NCBI RefSeq assembly: GCF_002723615.1
Contig: NZ_KZ304954.1
Coordinates: 124,001 to 188,000 of the forward strand
Direction: 5' to 3'
DNA: 64,000 nt
DNA from: Limimaricola cinnabarinus
GTDB taxonomy: Bacteria > Pseudomonadota > Alphaproteobacteria > Rhodobacterales > Rhodobacteraceae
A program made the translations under genes and the position numbers. Positions 8,771 through 18,508 of the stretch are shown here, piece by piece; within the stretch, counting starts at the first letter, position 1; every line of letters begins with the position of its first letter. The notes under the pieces are model-generated. The model worked only from the letters and a program-made list of their open reading frames with translations, did not search any database and was not told the DNA's origin.

Positions 8771-10153
8771 ATGAGGAAACTGGTATTGGCGGCATTGGGC
8801 GGAACCGCCCTCGGTCTTGCCGTCACGACGCAGGTCGCGGGGCCGCTGGTGGCCCAGGAGGCCGAGCGCAACGCCAGCGTCTACGAGCAGCTCGACCTGT
8901 TCGGCGACATCTTCGAGCGGATCCGCGCCGAATATGTCGAGGAGGTCGACGAGGGCGAGCTGGTCGAGGCCGCGATCAACGGCATGCTGACCTCGCTCGA
9001 TCCGCATTCGAGCTACCTGTCGCCCGAGGACGCCGCCGACATGCGCACCCAGACGCGCGGCGAGTTCGGCGGTCTCGGGATCGAGGTCACGCAGGAGGAC
9101 GGCGTCGTCAAGGTCGTCTCGCCGATGGACGGCACCCCGGCCGATGCCGCGGGCATCCTCGCGGGCGACTACATCACCGCCGTCGATGGCGAGAGCGTGC
9201 TCGGCCTGACGCTCGACGACGCGGTGGACCTGATGCGCGGGCCGGTCGGCTCGGAGATCATCATCACCGTGGTGCGCGAGGGCGAGGACGAGCCCTTCGA
9301 CGTCTCGATCATCCGCGACACGATCAAGCTCAACGCCGTGCGCGCCCGCACCGAGGGCGAGACCATCGTGATGCGCGTCACCACCTTCAACGACCAGACC
9401 TTCCCCGATCTGAAATCGGGGCTGGCCGAGGAGATCGAGAAGGCCGGCGGGCTCGATCAGGTCAATGGCGTGGTGCTCGACCTGCGCAACAACCCCGGCG
9501 GGCTGCTCAACCAGGCGATCTACGTCTCCGACGCCTTCCTCGAGGCGGGCGAGATCGTCTCGACCCGTGGCCGCGACGTGGTCCAGTCCGATCGCAACAA
9601 TGCCACCCCCGGCGACCTGATCGACGGCAAGCCGATGGTGGTGCTGATCAATGGCGGCTCGGCCTCGGCCTCCGAGATCGTCGCGGGCGCGCTGCAGGAT
9701 CACCGCCGCGCCATCGTCGTCGGCACCCAGAGCTTCGGCAAGGGCTCGGTCCAGACGGTGATGCCGCTTCGGGGCGAGGGCGCGATGCGGCTGACCACCG
9801 CGCGCTACTACACCCCCTCGGGCCGCTCGATCCAGGCGCTGGGCATCTCGCCCGACATCATCGTCGAGCAGCCGCGCCCCGAACCGGTCGACGAAAGCGC
9901 CGAGGAGGAGACGCCGCGCCTGCTGCGCTCCGAGGCCGATCTGCGCGGCAGCCTCGACAATGACAGCCTGAGCGAGGACGAGATCAAGCAGCTCGAGGAG
10001 GACCGCGAGCGGGCCGAGAAGGCCGCGGAGCTGCGCGAGCAGGATTACCAGCTCGCCTATGCGATCGACATCCTCAAGGGGCTCTCGGCGCTCGGCCCGC
10101 GCGCCTTGCCCGATCCCGAGCAACGCGCCGAGGCGGAGGACGCCCCCCAGTGA
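8771..10153 (+). CDS. ctpA: Carboxy-terminal processing protease, S41 family
   Basis: A 460-residue periplasmic serine protease with signal peptide ([21 protein letters not shown]). A PDZ domain around residues 90-180 includes [15 protein letters not shown] and [17 protein letters not shown]. The S41 catalytic core follows, with Ser in the SASAS element at 297-301 and the general-base Lys324 in [10 protein letters not shown]. The acidic, Glu-rich C-terminal tail probably forms a coiled coil. CtpA-type proteases trim or degrade envelope proteins, often cell-wall hydrolases. I chose the ATG at 8771, preceded by AGGAGA; an upstream in-frame ATG (8726) lacks a ribosome binding site. Its stop overlaps the rppH GTG by 4 nt. 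Confidence 0.95.
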   Translation: MRKLVLAALGGTALGLAVTTQVAGPLVAQEAERNASVYEQLDLFGDIFERIRAEYVEEVDEGELVEAAINGMLTSLDPHSSYLSPEDAADMRTQTRGEFGGLGIEVTQEDGVVKVVSPMDGTPADAAGILAGDYITAVDGESVLGLTLDDAVDLMRGPVGSEIIITVVREGEDEPFDVSIIRDTIKLNAVRARTEGETIVMRVTTFNDQTFPDLKSGLAEEIEKAGGLDQVNGVVLDLRNNPGGLLNQAIYVSDAFLEAGEIVSTRGRDVVQSDRNNATPGDLIDGKPMVVLINGGSASASEIVAGALQDHRRAIVVGTQSFGKGSVQTVMPLRGEGAMRLTTARYYTPSGRSIQALGISPDIIVEQPRPEPVDESAEEETPRLLRSEADLRGSLDNDSLSEDEIKQLEEDRERAEKAAELREQDYQLAYAIDILKGLSALGPRALPDPEQRAEAEDAPQ

Positions 10154-10632
10154 GACCCGCCTCGATCGCCGCCCTGCCGTTTCGCCCCTGCGTCGGGGTG
10201 ATGCTCGTCAATGCCGAGGGGCAGGTCTTCGTCGGTCAGCGGATCGACCGCGACCGCGATGCCTGGCAGATGCCGCAGGGCGGCATCGACCCGGGCGAGA
10301 ACGTGACCACCGCCGCGCTGCGCGAGCTGGGCGAGGAGACCGGCGTGACGCCCGACAAGGTGATCATGGTGGCCCAGACCGAGGAGCCGCTGCATTACGA
10401 CCTGCCCGTCGACGTGGTGCCGCATATCTGGGGCGGCCGCTATCGCGGCCAGGCCCAGACATGGGTGCTGATGCGGTTCACGGGGCAGGATTCGGACATC
10501 GACATCGCCACCGACCACCCGGAGTTCAGCGCATGGAAATGGATCGACCCCGCCGAGCTGGTCTCGGCCATCGTGCCCTTCAAGCGGCGCGTCTACGAAC
10601 AGGTGCTGGAGCGGCTCGGGCCTTTGGTCTGA
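10150..10632 (+). CDS. rppH: RNA pyrophosphohydrolase (Nudix)
   Basis: RppH removes pyrophosphate from 5'-triphosphorylated mRNA and so starts 5'-end-dependent decay. The 160-residue protein has the Nudix box in [23 protein letters not shown] (residues about 40-62), preceded by WQMPQGG, and the typical RppH element [16 protein letters not shown]. It starts with GTG inside the ctpA stop (GTGA), so it should be translated by ribosomes finishing ctpA. Its own TGA appears to overlap the next gene in the same way. Confidence 0.95.
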   Translation: MRPASIAALPFRPCVGVMLVNAEGQVFVGQRIDRDRDAWQMPQGGIDPGENVTTAALRELGEETGVTPDKVIMVAQTEEPLHYDLPVDVVPHIWGGRYRGQAQTWVLMRFTGQDSDIDIATDHPEFSAWKWIDPAELVSAIVPFKRRVYEQVLERLGPLV

Positions 10633-11099
10633 GCCTTGCACTGAGCGCGGCGGCGGCGCAGCCCGCCGCCGCGCTGTCCTGCCTCGTGCCCGATCCCCTT
10701 CGCAGCTTTGCCGAGATCGACGCGGCACCCGAGACCTACCGCGCCTATATCGGCCGCTTTGCCTTCGACGCCTCGAAGCTGCCCCGAATGCAGGCCCCGG
10801 CCGATATCGACATGACCTCTGCGCCGATCCCGGCGGATTTCGAAGGCCACCAGCTCGGGCCGACCGGCTTCGACACGGTGATCGAGACGGCGATGATCCT
10901 GCAGCCCTCCTGCGCCGGGCCGTGGTGCGGCGCGCTCGTGCCCGGCGAGGAGGTGCTGGTCTTCGCGCGGGTCGAGGAAGGCGCGCTCATCGTCGATCTG
11001 GAGCCTTGCCCCGGCAAGGTGCAGGCCGCGCCGGATGCCGAAACCCGTGAAAAGCTGGCCGCCTGCATGCGCGGCGAGGATTGCGCCCCGGCCGAATGA
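10629..11099 (+). CDS. Small secreted Cys-containing protein of unknown function
   Basis: About 156 residues. The mature part starts [16 protein letters not shown] and contains paired cysteines ([24 protein letters not shown]) that suggest disulfides in the periplasm. A hydrophobic Ala-rich leader ([15 protein letters not shown]) looks like a signal peptide. No ATG, GTG or TTG opens the frame near it. The frame begins cleanly at a CTG that forms CTGA with the rppH stop, mimicking the ATGA/GTGA couplings upstream. The alternative is an in-frame ATG near 10541, which would overlap rppH by about 90 nt and add a basic leader. No family recognised. A strong hairpin follows the stop. Confidence 0.7.
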   Translation: MSLALSAAAAQPAAALSCLVPDPLRSFAEIDAAPETYRAYIGRFAFDASKLPRMQAPADIDMTSAPIPADFEGHQLGPTGFDTVIETAMILQPSCAGPWCGALVPGEEVLVFARVEEGALIVDLEPCPGKVQAAPDAETREKLAACMRGEDCAPAE

Positions 11100-11102
11100 A
11101 AA

Positions 11103-11124
11103 GGGCCACCCCGCAGGGTGGCCC
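11103..11124 (-). terminator. Intrinsic terminator between convergent genes
   Basis: Perfect 9-bp stem GGGCCACCC / GGGTGGCCC with a CGCA loop. Read on the minus strand it is followed by TTTTC, so it best serves the lytic transglycosylase gene ending at 11130. It may also act on the plus-strand transcript ending at 11099. Confidence 0.75.
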
Positions 11125-11129
11125 ATCTC

Positions 11130-12395
11130 TCAGCGCAGCCGCTTCAGGAGATCCTCGGAGGCGAAGCCGTCCACCGGCAGCCCGTTGGCCTGCTGGTAGC
11201 GGCGGATCGCGGCGATGGAGTTCGGGCCGATGATGCCGTCGGCGCCGCCGGTGTCGTAGCCCAGCGCGGTCAGGCGGCGCTGCAGCTCGGCCTTCTCGGC
11301 CCGCTTGAGCGCCCGGCCCGTCATCATCTTGGTCCTGAGCGGCCCCGCCCCCGCGATCCGGTCGCCCAGATGGCCCACGCCGATCGCATAGGCGTCGGCG
11401 GCGTTGTAGCGCTTGATGACGTCGAAATTGCGGAAGGTCATGAAGGCCGCGCCCTGCGCGCCCTCTGGCACGAGGATCTCGGCGGCGCCGAAATCGCCGA
11501 TCTGCCCGCCTGTCGCCGCGCGCACGCCGAGCGCCTGCCATTCGGCGGCGCTCTTCTTCGTGCCGCCGGCGAGGCCGTAATTGAAGCCCGCGGGCAGCAC
11601 CACCTCCACGCCCCAGGGCTGGTTCTGCCGCCAGCCGAAATTCGACAGGTATTTCGCGGTCGAGGCGAGGCCGTCGGTCGGATCGTCCGACCAGATGTCG
11701 CGCCGACCGTCGCCGCGGAAATCGGCGGCATAGGCCTCGTAGCTCGTGGGAATGAACTGGGTATGGCCCATCGCCCCGGCCCAGCTTCCGGTCATCTCGG
11801 AGGGCGCCACGTCGCCGTTTTGCAGGATCTTCAGCGCCGAGGTGAGCTGCTGTTCGAAGAAGCGGCCGCGGCGGCCCTCATAGGCCAGCGTGGCGAGCGC
11901 CGAGACGACGGGGATCTCGCCCCTGCGCTTGCCGAAATTGCTCTCCATGCCCCAGACGGCGAGCACCGTCTCGCGGTCCACGCCGTAGCGCGCCTCGATC
12001 TCCGACAGCAGGGTCGAATATTGCGACAGCATGGCGCGGCCCGTCTCGACGCGGGTGTCGGAGGCGGCGGTGGAAAGATATTCGCCCAGCGTCTTGGTGA
12101 ACTCGGCCTGGTTGCGGTCCTTTTCGATCACGCCGGGGATGTAGCCCGCATCGGCGAAGGCGCGCTCGAAGGTCGCGCCGGAGACGCCCGCCGACAACGC
12201 GCGGGAGCGGTAGCCGCCGACCCAGTTGGAAAAGCCTGCATTGGGTCGGGGTCGCATCGAATCGTCCATCTGTTCCGCGCGCGCCGGTGGCCGGAGCGAA
12301 GTGTCGAGCGGGCCCGAGACCGCCCCGCAGGACGCCAGAGCCGCAAGTGCGAAGCCCAGAAGGCCCGCTCGTCCGAGAGTCGTCAAGTTCCGCAC
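11130..12395 (-). CDS. Lytic murein transglycosylase, MltB-like lipoprotein
   Basis: A 421-residue enzyme that cleaves the MurNAc-GlcNAc bond with formation of 1,6-anhydro-MurNAc. It starts at a GTG preceded by GGGGAG. The signal peptide ends in a lipobox (LASC, Cys23), so it is probably an outer-membrane lipoprotein. The SLT domain (about residues 45-340) has the catalytic Glu in WGMESNFGKRRG and the MltB-type GHTQFIPTSYEAYAADFRGDGRRDIW motif. A PGB_1 peptidoglycan-binding domain closes the protein (LQRRLTALGYDTGGADGIIGP). It is transcribed alone, with its own terminator. Confidence 0.93.
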   Translation of the reverse strand: MRNLTTLGRAGLLGFALAALASCGAVSGPLDTSLRPPARAEQMDDSMRPRPNAGFSNWVGGYRSRALSAGVSGATFERAFADAGYIPGVIEKDRNQAEFTKTLGEYLSTAASDTRVETGRAMLSQYSTLLSEIEARYGVDRETVLAVWGMESNFGKRRGEIPVVSALATLAYEGRRGRFFEQQLTSALKILQNGDVAPSEMTGSWAGAMGHTQFIPTSYEAYAADFRGDGRRDIWSDDPTDGLASTAKYLSNFGWRQNQPWGVEVVLPAGFNYGLAGGTKKSAAEWQALGVRAATGGQIGDFGAAEILVPEGAQGAAFMTFRNFDVIKRYNAADAYAIGVGHLGDRIAGAGPLRTKMMTGRALKRAEKAELQRRLTALGYDTGGADGIIGPNSIAAIRRYQQANGLPVDGFASEDLLKRLR

Positions 12396-12493
12396 GCTTT
12401 GCTCCCCTTGCAATTGTGGCAGCTCTACCGCGATCCGAAGCGGAGCGGCAGCGGGGGAGGCCGGGGTGCAGCAAAGATCCGCCGAGCCGCGCC

Positions 12494-14008
12494 TCATGCG
12501 GGAAGCGGCCCGCCCGCGCGGATCATCTCGGCATGGGCGCGGGCGATCTCGGCGTCGCGGCCCGCGCCCAAAAGCGCCATGACGCGGCCATCCTTGACGT
12601 AGCGGGCGACGAAATCGCCCGTGGCTTCGCCATCCATGCGGATCTCGTCCCAGCCCTCGGCATGGCCGAGATAGCGGTATTGCCGCCCCAGCGCGGTCCA
12701 GAAGAAGGGCACGTCGATCTCGCCCTCGGGCTTGCCCAGCATCGCCCGCGCCGCGCGTGCGCCATGCTGGCGCGCGACGCGCCAATGCTCGATCCGAACG
12801 GGGCCCCATGGCGTCGGCACACGCGCCACGTCGCCCGCCGCCCAGACGTCCTCCAGCCCCTCGACCGCGAGGTCGGGGCCGGTGCGCAGCCCGCCATCCT
12901 GCTGAGGCGAAAGCCCCGCGATGTCGGTGGCCGGGCGCACGCCGATGGCGAGCAGCGCGAGGTCGGCATCGAGCGTCTCGCCGTTCTCCAGCCGCACCGC
13001 GGAGACCTGCCCCTCGCCCTCGAAGCCCGCGACCTTCGCGCCGGTGACGAAGCGGACGCCCTTGGCCTCGTGCTCGGCCCGGATCGCGCGGCCGATCTCT
13101 TCGCCGACCACCTTGGCGAGCGGCACCTCCTCGCGCAGCGCGACGGTCACGTCGAGCCCGCGCTTGGCGAGGCTCAGCGCCGCTTCGAGCCCGATGAAGC
13201 CGCCGCCGATGAGGACGGCGCGGCTTGCCTTGCCCGCCGCCTTGGCGAGCAGCTCGCCCTGCTGGCGCGAGCGCAGGTGATGGAGACCGCCGAGATCCGC
13301 GCCGGGCAGGTCGAGCAGGTTGGCGGTGCCGCCGGTGGCGATCAGCAGTGAATCGTAGCCCTGCGTCGCGCCGGTGTCGGTGCGGATCTCGCGGGCGGCG
13401 GCGTCGATTTCGGCCACATGCCCCTCGACAAGGTCGATGTCGCGCTCGGCCAGCGCCTGCGGAGAGGTGATGGTGAGGTGGCGCGGCAGATCGCCCGTGG
13501 CCAGCACCCCCTTGCTCAGAAGCGTCCGGTCATAGGGCGACTGGCCTTCGGGCGAGATCATCGTGATCGCCCCCTCGAACCCTTCCTCGCGCAGCGTCAG
13601 CGCGCAGGCATCGGCGGCGGCACCCGTCCCTGCGATCACCACGCGGCGGCTCTTGTCGCCCGCGCGGACATGCGGCGGGGCGGGGTGCGGCTCGGCGTTC
13701 TCGGGCAGCTCGACGAGCACATGGCCGTCGCGGTGTTCGACTTCGTAGCGGCGCAGGTCGCCATGGCCCGGCGGCTGGGTCTGCCTGCCGGATGAGACGT
13801 CGAAACAGGCATGGTGGAAGGCGCAGATCAGCCGGTCGCCGTCGAGATGGCCCTTGGAAAGCGGCAGGCCGAAATGCGGGCAGGCATGGGCGAGGGCGGT
13901 GACCTCGTTCCCGCGCCGGATCACGAGGATCGCGGTGTCGCCGGCCATGACCTTGAGCGGGCGGTTCTCTTCGAGATCCGCAAGTGCGCCGATGTCGTGC
14001 TGTGCCAT
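12494..14008 (-). CDS. Rieske [2Fe-2S] / FAD-dependent NAD(P)H oxidoreductase
   Basis: A 504-residue cytoplasmic flavoprotein of the AIFM3/ferredoxin-reductase type. The N-terminal Rieske domain (about 1-105) binds a [2Fe-2S] cluster through Cys43/His45 and Cys62/His65. Two dinucleotide-binding motifs follow, VVIAGTGAAADACALTL for FAD and VLIGGGFIGLEAALSLAKRG for NAD(P)H, then the second FAD motif VWAAGDVA and a reductase C-terminal domain. Such fusions pass electrons from NAD(P)H to a monooxygenase or ferredoxin, but no partner is adjacent, so the substrate is unknown. A short hairpin region separates it from rnr. Confidence 0.88.
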   Translation of the reverse strand: MAQHDIGALADLEENRPLKVMAGDTAILVIRRGNEVTALAHACPHFGLPLSKGHLDGDRLICAFHHACFDVSSGRQTQPPGHGDLRRYEVEHRDGHVLVELPENAEPHPAPPHVRAGDKSRRVVIAGTGAAADACALTLREEGFEGAITMISPEGQSPYDRTLLSKGVLATGDLPRHLTITSPQALAERDIDLVEGHVAEIDAAAREIRTDTGATQGYDSLLIATGGTANLLDLPGADLGGLHHLRSRQQGELLAKAAGKASRAVLIGGGFIGLEAALSLAKRGLDVTVALREEVPLAKVVGEEIGRAIRAEHEAKGVRFVTGAKVAGFEGEGQVSAVRLENGETLDADLALLAIGVRPATDIAGLSPQQDGGLRTGPDLAVEGLEDVWAAGDVARVPTPWGPVRIEHWRVARQHGARAARAMLGKPEGEIDVPFFWTALGRQYRYLGHAEGWDEIRMDGEATGDFVARYVKDGRVMALLGAGRDAEIARAHAEMIRAGGPLPA

Positions 14009-14021
14009 TGCTTGCCCCTTC

Positions 14022-14047
14022 GCCGGTTGCCCATTGGGCGAACCGGC
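14022..14047 (-). terminator. Hairpin downstream of rnr
   Basis: GCCGGTT-GCCC pairs with GGGC-G-AACCGGC across an ATT loop, giving 11 pairs with one bulge. It lies 30 nt below the rnr stop and above the oxidoreductase start. There is no U-tract, so termination is only possible, not assured. Confidence 0.35.
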
Positions 14048-14077
14048 GAGGGGAGGGGGAGTTCCACGCGGGGCGGA

Positions 14078-16342
14078 TCAGCGGCGGCGCGTGACCTTGC
14101 GCTTTTCCTTCTTGGCCTTCGCCGCCGCCTTCTTCTTGGCGACGCCGGCCTTGCGGCGCGGCGGCTTGCCGGGGCGGCGCGAGGGGCCGCGTTCGAGCCC
14201 CGCGCCCTCGATCTCCACCAGCTCGGCGATCAGCCCGCCCGAGATCGGCGCCGCCTCGACCAGACGCGCCACGACGCGCTGGCCCAGCGCGACCACCCGG
14301 CCGCTATCCGAGCCCATGAGCGTCTGGTCCTCGGCGTCGTAATGGAAGAACTCCGCCCCCAGCGAGCGGATCGGCACCAGCGCGTCGGCGCCGGTCTCGT
14401 CGAGCTTCACGAAGACGCCGAAGCGGGCGATGCCACTGATCCGGCCCGAAAGCTCCGCGCCGATCCGGTCGGACATGAAGGCCGCGAGGTAGCGGTCGGT
14501 GGTGTCGCGCTCGGCCAGCATCGAGCGGCGCTCGGTGTCGGAGATGTGCTTGGCGGTCTCGTCGAGGCGTTCGAGGTCGTGGTCGCTCAGCCCGTCCTTG
14601 CCCCAACCATGCGCCGAGATCAGGCCGCGATGCACGATCAGGTCGGAGTAGCGCCGGATCGGCGAGGTGAAATGCGCGTAGTCCCTGAGCGCGAGGCCGA
14701 AATGGCCGAAATTCTCGGCGTTGTAATAGGCCTGCGTCATCGAGCGCAGCGTGGCGAGATTTATCAGCTCGTCCTGTTCGGTGCCCTCGGCCTGCGCCAG
14801 AAGCCGGTTGAGATGCGCGGTCTTGAGCACCTGCCCCTTGGCCAATGTGAGCCCCGATCCCTTCACCACCTCGCGCAGCGCGTCGAGCTTGTCGGGGTTG
14901 GGCTCCTCGTGGACGCGGAACAGGAGCGGCTGGCGCTTGGCGATCAGCGTCTCGGCGGCGCAGACATTGGCCAGCACCATGAATTCCTCGATCAGCCGAT
15001 GCGCGTCGAGCCGCTCCTTGAAGGAGATCGAGGCGACCTGTCCCATCTCGTTCAGCTCGATCCGCCGCTCGGGCAGGTCGAGCTCCAAGGGTTGGCGCCG
15101 CTCGCGCGCCTTCTTCAAAGCGGCGTAAGCGGCCCAGAGCGGGCGCAGCACCGGATCGAGCATGGTGGCGGCGCGGTCGGTCGGATTGCCGTCGATCGCG
15201 CTTTGCGCCTCCTCGTAGGACATCGAAGCCGCCGAGCGCATCAGCGCGCGTTCGAAGCGATGGCCGATCTTCTCGCCTTCGGCGTCGATGCGGATGCGCG
15301 CGACGATCACCGCGCGCGGCACGCCCTCGTGCAGGGAGCACAGGTCGCCCGAGAGCCGGTCGGGCAGCATCGGCACGACGCGGTCGGGGAAATAGGAGGA
15401 ATTGCCGCGCTTGCGCGCCTCGCGGTCCAGCTCGGAGCCGGGGGTGACGTAATGGGCCACGTCGGCGATGGCGACCCAGAGGATGTGTCCGCCCTCATTG
15501 TCGGGCGCGTCGTCCGGCTGGGCGAGGACGGCGTCGTCATGGTCGCGCGCATCCGACGGGTCGATGGTGATCAACGGCAGCTCGCGCAGGTCGGTGCGGC
15601 CCTTGAGGCCCGCGGGCTTCATGGCGTCGGCCTCGGCGAGGACCTGATCGGGGAAATGATCGGGAATGCCGTGCTGGTGGATCGCGATGAGCGAGACGGC
15701 GCGCGGCGCGGTCGGATCGCCCAGCCGCGACATGATCCGCGCCTTGGGGAGGCCCATCCTGCCCTTGGGGCCCGCCTGCTCGGCCTCTACCAGCTCGCCA
15801 TCCCTGGCGCCGTGCTCGGCCCCTTCGGGGACGATCCACTGCTTGTCCACGCCCTTGTCGACCGGCACGATGCGGCCGCCCTCCGAGCCCTTCTTGAAGA
15901 CGCCGAGGATGCGCAGCGGGTTGGTGCCGATCTTGCGGATGAGGCGGGCGGTGTAGTCCTGATCCTCGCCCGGCGTGGCGGTCAGCTTGGCGAGGATGCG
16001 GTCGCCCGCGCCGAGGCTCGCATCGCTCTCGCGCGGCAGGATCAGCACGCGCGGCTCCTCGCCCTCGCCGTGCCATTCGAGCGGGCGCGCCCAGAGATCG
16101 CCATCGGCGTCGGGCGGCAGCACCGAGAGGACCGAGACGGGGGGCAGGCGGTCCGGGTCGCGGTAGGACTTGCGCTTCTTCTGGAGGTGCCCCTCCTCCT
16201 CGAGTTCGCGCAGCATGCGCTTGAGGTCGATCCGCGCGGCGCCCTTGATGCCGAAGGCACGGGCGATGTCGCGTTTCGCGGTCTGGGTCGGGTTGTCGGA
16301 GATCCATTGCAGGATCTCCTCGCGGGAGGGCAATCTGTTCAT
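14078..16342 (-). CDS. rnr: Ribonuclease R
   Basis: RNase R is a processive 3'-5' exoribonuclease that degrades structured RNA and takes part in rRNA and tmRNA quality control. The 754-residue protein has an N-terminal winged-helix region (REEILQWISDNPTQTAKRDIARAFGI) and cold-shock domains. The RNB catalytic domain has the acidic metal site DPSDARDHDDAV and the HFTSPIRRYSDLIVHRGL motif. An S1 domain (ELSGRISGIARFGVFVKL) is followed by a Lys/Arg-rich tail (KKKAAAKAKKEKRKVTRRR) typical of RNase R, which binds RNA. No neighbour in the same operon is evident. Confidence 0.97.
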   Translation of the reverse strand: MNRLPSREEILQWISDNPTQTAKRDIARAFGIKGAARIDLKRMLRELEEEGHLQKKRKSYRDPDRLPPVSVLSVLPPDADGDLWARPLEWHGEGEEPRVLILPRESDASLGAGDRILAKLTATPGEDQDYTARLIRKIGTNPLRILGVFKKGSEGGRIVPVDKGVDKQWIVPEGAEHGARDGELVEAEQAGPKGRMGLPKARIMSRLGDPTAPRAVSLIAIHQHGIPDHFPDQVLAEADAMKPAGLKGRTDLRELPLITIDPSDARDHDDAVLAQPDDAPDNEGGHILWVAIADVAHYVTPGSELDREARKRGNSSYFPDRVVPMLPDRLSGDLCSLHEGVPRAVIVARIRIDAEGEKIGHRFERALMRSAASMSYEEAQSAIDGNPTDRAATMLDPVLRPLWAAYAALKKARERRQPLELDLPERRIELNEMGQVASISFKERLDAHRLIEEFMVLANVCAAETLIAKRQPLLFRVHEEPNPDKLDALREVVKGSGLTLAKGQVLKTAHLNRLLAQAEGTEQDELINLATLRSMTQAYYNAENFGHFGLALRDYAHFTSPIRRYSDLIVHRGLISAHGWGKDGLSDHDLERLDETAKHISDTERRSMLAERDTTDRYLAAFMSDRIGAELSGRISGIARFGVFVKLDETGADALVPIRSLGAEFFHYDAEDQTLMGSDSGRVVALGQRVVARLVEAAPISGGLIAELVEIEGAGLERGPSRRPGKPPRRKAGVAKKKAAAKAKKEKRKVTRRR

Positions 16343-16395
16343 GCGCAGCAGGTAGCACGCGCATGGGGGGTCGTCACGCGATCCCGGATGACGCC

Positions 16396-16824
16396 CTAGC
16401 GATCGAGCCGCTTTTCCATGTCGCGATGCGGGATGCCCGCGTCGTCATATTCGGGGCCATAGGCGCTGTAGCCGAGCTTTTCATAGAAGGGCAGGGCATG
16501 GGTCTGGGCCGAGAGATAGAGCCGGGTGATGCCCGGGCGCGAGCGCAGCGCCTCCTCGGCCTGCCGCATGATCGCGGCACCGAGGCCCGTGCCGCGATGC
16601 GTCCGCAGCACCGCGACGCGGCCGATCTTGCCGGTCTCGCCACGTACGAGCAGCCGCGCGGTGCCCACGGGCGCGCCGTCGCAGGTGGCGATGAGGTGGA
16701 TCGCTTCGGCGTCGAGCCCGTCCATCTCGTCTTCTTCGGAGACGTTCTGCTCCTCGATGAAGACGGTGCGGCGCAGCGCGTGGCAATGGGTAAGGTCGGT
16801 GGTCTCGGAAATCTCGTGTTTCAC
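16396..16824 (-). CDS. GNAT-family N-acetyltransferase
   Basis: A 142-residue acyltransferase. The acetyl-CoA pyrophosphate loop is seen in [17 protein letters not shown], and the family's C-terminal [35 protein letters not shown] is intact. The N-terminal [22 protein letters not shown] resembles ElaA-type GNAT proteins. The substrate cannot be read from sequence. It starts with GTG overlapping the dapE TGA (GTGA), so it is translationally coupled to dapE, although a role in lysine or peptidoglycan synthesis is only a guess from context. Confidence 0.9.
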   Translation of the reverse strand: MKHEISETTDLTHCHALRRTVFIEEQNVSEEDEMDGLDAEAIHLIATCDGAPVGTARLLVRGETGKIGRVAVLRTHRGTGLGAAIMRQAEEALRSRPGITRLYLSAQTHALPFYEKLGYSAYGPEYDDAGIPHRDMEKRLDR

Positions 16825-17969
16825 GTGAAGTAGCTTTCGAGAATGCGGGTATAGACGGATTTCAGCCGATGGATCTGCTCGATCTCTACCCGCTCGTCGA
16901 CCTGGTGCATGGTCTGGCCGACAAGGCCGAACTCGACCACCGGGCAGTGATTTTTCACGAAGCGCGCATCCGAGGTGCCGCCCGTGGTCGAGAGCACGGG
17001 CTTGAGCCCCGTCTCGGCCTCGACCGCCCGCGATACCATCGCCGACAACTCGCCCGGCGGCGTCACGAAGGCCTCGCCCGAGACCTTCATGTCGATGCCG
17101 ATCTCGACCTCGAACTCCTCGGCGACCCAGCGCGCCTCGGCCCAGAGCCATTCCTTCAGGCTTTCGGCCGAATGCAGGTCGTTGAAGCGGATGTTGAGCG
17201 TGGCGCGGGTCTGGCGCGGGATCACGTTGGTCGCCGGGTTGCCGGTGTCCATGCTGACCACGGCCAGGGTCGAGGCGTCGAAATGATCGGTGCCCTGGTC
17301 GAGCGCATGGGTCGAGAGCCGGTCCACCAGCCGCGCCATGGCCGGGATCGGGTTGTTGGCGCGGTGCGGATAGGCGGCGTGGCCCTGCACGCCGGTCACC
17401 GTGACGAAGGCGTTGAGCGAGCCGCGCCGGCCGATCTTGATCATCTCGCCGAAGGTTTCGGGGCAGGTCGGCTCGCCGACGAGGCACATCCGCATCCGCT
17501 CGCCCGTCTCGTCCATCCAGTCGAGCAGCGCCGCCGTGCCGTCGATGCCGGGGCCTTCCTCGTCGCCGGTGATGGTCAGGATCACCGCGCCCTCGGGCGG
17601 GGTGGCCTGCACGAAATCGATGGCGGCGGCGACGAAGGCCGCGACGCCCGATTTCATGTCGCAGGCGCCGCGCCCGTAGAGCTGGCCGTCCTTTTCCTCG
17701 GCGCCGAAGGGATCGACCGACCAGTCGTCGCGGTTGCCCACCGGCACCACGTCGGTATGGCCGTTGAAGCCGAAGCTCTTCTCCGCGTCCTTCTCGCCCC
17801 AGCGGGCAAAGAGGTTCGACACGCCGCCGCGATCGACGCGGGTGCAGTCGAAACCGGCCCGCTCCAGCATCTCCTGCAGCAGCACCAGCGCGCCGCCCTC
17901 CTCCGGCGTGACCGAGGCGCAGCGGATCAGCCGCGCGGTCAGCTCTGCGGGGTCTGTGGTCTGTGGCAT
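16821..17969 (-). CDS. dapE: Succinyl-diaminopimelate desuccinylase
   Basis: DapE hydrolyses N-succinyl-LL-diaminopimelate to LL-diaminopimelate and succinate, a late step of lysine and peptidoglycan precursor synthesis, using two zinc ions. The 382-residue M20 peptidase-fold protein shows [12 protein letters not shown] (His ligand), [14 protein letters not shown] (bridging Asp), [12 protein letters not shown] (catalytic Glu and ligand) and a C-terminal GGTSDARF. dapD, which makes the succinylated substrate pool, lies 2 kb away on the same strand but in a separate transcript. Confidence 0.96.
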   Translation of the reverse strand: MPQTTDPAELTARLIRCASVTPEEGGALVLLQEMLERAGFDCTRVDRGGVSNLFARWGEKDAEKSFGFNGHTDVVPVGNRDDWSVDPFGAEEKDGQLYGRGACDMKSGVAAFVAAAIDFVQATPPEGAVILTITGDEEGPGIDGTAALLDWMDETGERMRMCLVGEPTCPETFGEMIKIGRRGSLNAFVTVTGVQGHAAYPHRANNPIPAMARLVDRLSTHALDQGTDHFDASTLAVVSMDTGNPATNVIPRQTRATLNIRFNDLHSAESLKEWLWAEARWVAEEFEVEIGIDMKVSGEAFVTPPGELSAMVSRAVEAETGLKPVLSTTGGTSDARFVKNHCPVVEFGLVGQTMHQVDERVEIEQIHRLKSVYTRILESYFT

Positions 17970-18034
17970 CCGCTCACTCCTTGGGGGCAGGGCAAGGCGT
18001 AGCGCGGGGGCGGGGCGGTTTCAATCGACCGCGT

Positions 18035-18400
18035 TCAATGAACCGTGTCGCCGCCGCCCTTGGCGTCTTCGAAGAAGGGCGTCATCTGCGCCACGATGAC
18101 CGAGTTTTCCTCGAGCGCGCGGCCCATGAGCGCGCGCTCCTCCTCGTCGATGTCGTGGCCTTCGGCGAGGCGCTCGTCGAGCGTGCCGTAGCCGGTGACG
18201 TCGAGCGGCGCGAGATCGGCCTGCTTGAGAATGGCGACGGTCTCGCGCACCGCCTCGGCCTCGTCCACGCCAGAGGCGTAGCACATCAGCGCGGCGCCGG
18301 TGGCGCCCTTTGGCAGCCCGTCGCCCGATCTGCGCCCGACCTCGACCAGCAGCGTGTAGACCTGCTGCACCCGCTTGGGCTTGTCCTGCTTATCGGCCAT
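18035..18400 (-). CDS. Small conserved-looking hypothetical protein
   Basis: A 121-residue soluble, mildly acidic protein starting MADKQDKPKRVQQVYTLLVEVGRRSGDGLP. Predicted helices carry EAVRETVAILKQADLAPLDVTGYGTL and DIDEEERALMGRALEENSVIVAQM. No domain is recognised and there is no signal peptide or metal motif. It lies 65 nt upstream of dapE on the same strand and may share its transcript. The upstream hairpin at 18457-18484 separates it from the membrane-protein gene. Codon use matches the neighbours, so it is likely a real gene of unknown function. Confidence 0.75.
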   Translation of the reverse strand: MADKQDKPKRVQQVYTLLVEVGRRSGDGLPKGATGAALMCYASGVDEAEAVRETVAILKQADLAPLDVTGYGTLDERLAEGHDIDEEERALMGRALEENSVIVAQMTPFFEDAKGGGDTVH

Positions 18401-18456
18401 GCGCCTCTCCCTCATCCGGTCCGCCCGCAGGTGGCACCCCGGACCCGGATGCGCAA

Positions 18457-18484
18457 GACCCCGCGCCATCCGGGGCGCGGGGTC
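18457..18484 (-). terminator. Terminator of the YmgE-like gene
   Basis: Perfect 11-bp stem GACCCCGCGCC (18457-18467) / GGCGCGGGGTC (18474-18484) with a 6-nt loop, 24 nt below the stop at 18509. The run after it on the minus strand is only TTGC, so strength is uncertain. Confidence 0.6.
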
Positions 18485-18508
18485 CTTGGCTCCGATCTCG
18501 CGGCGCGG

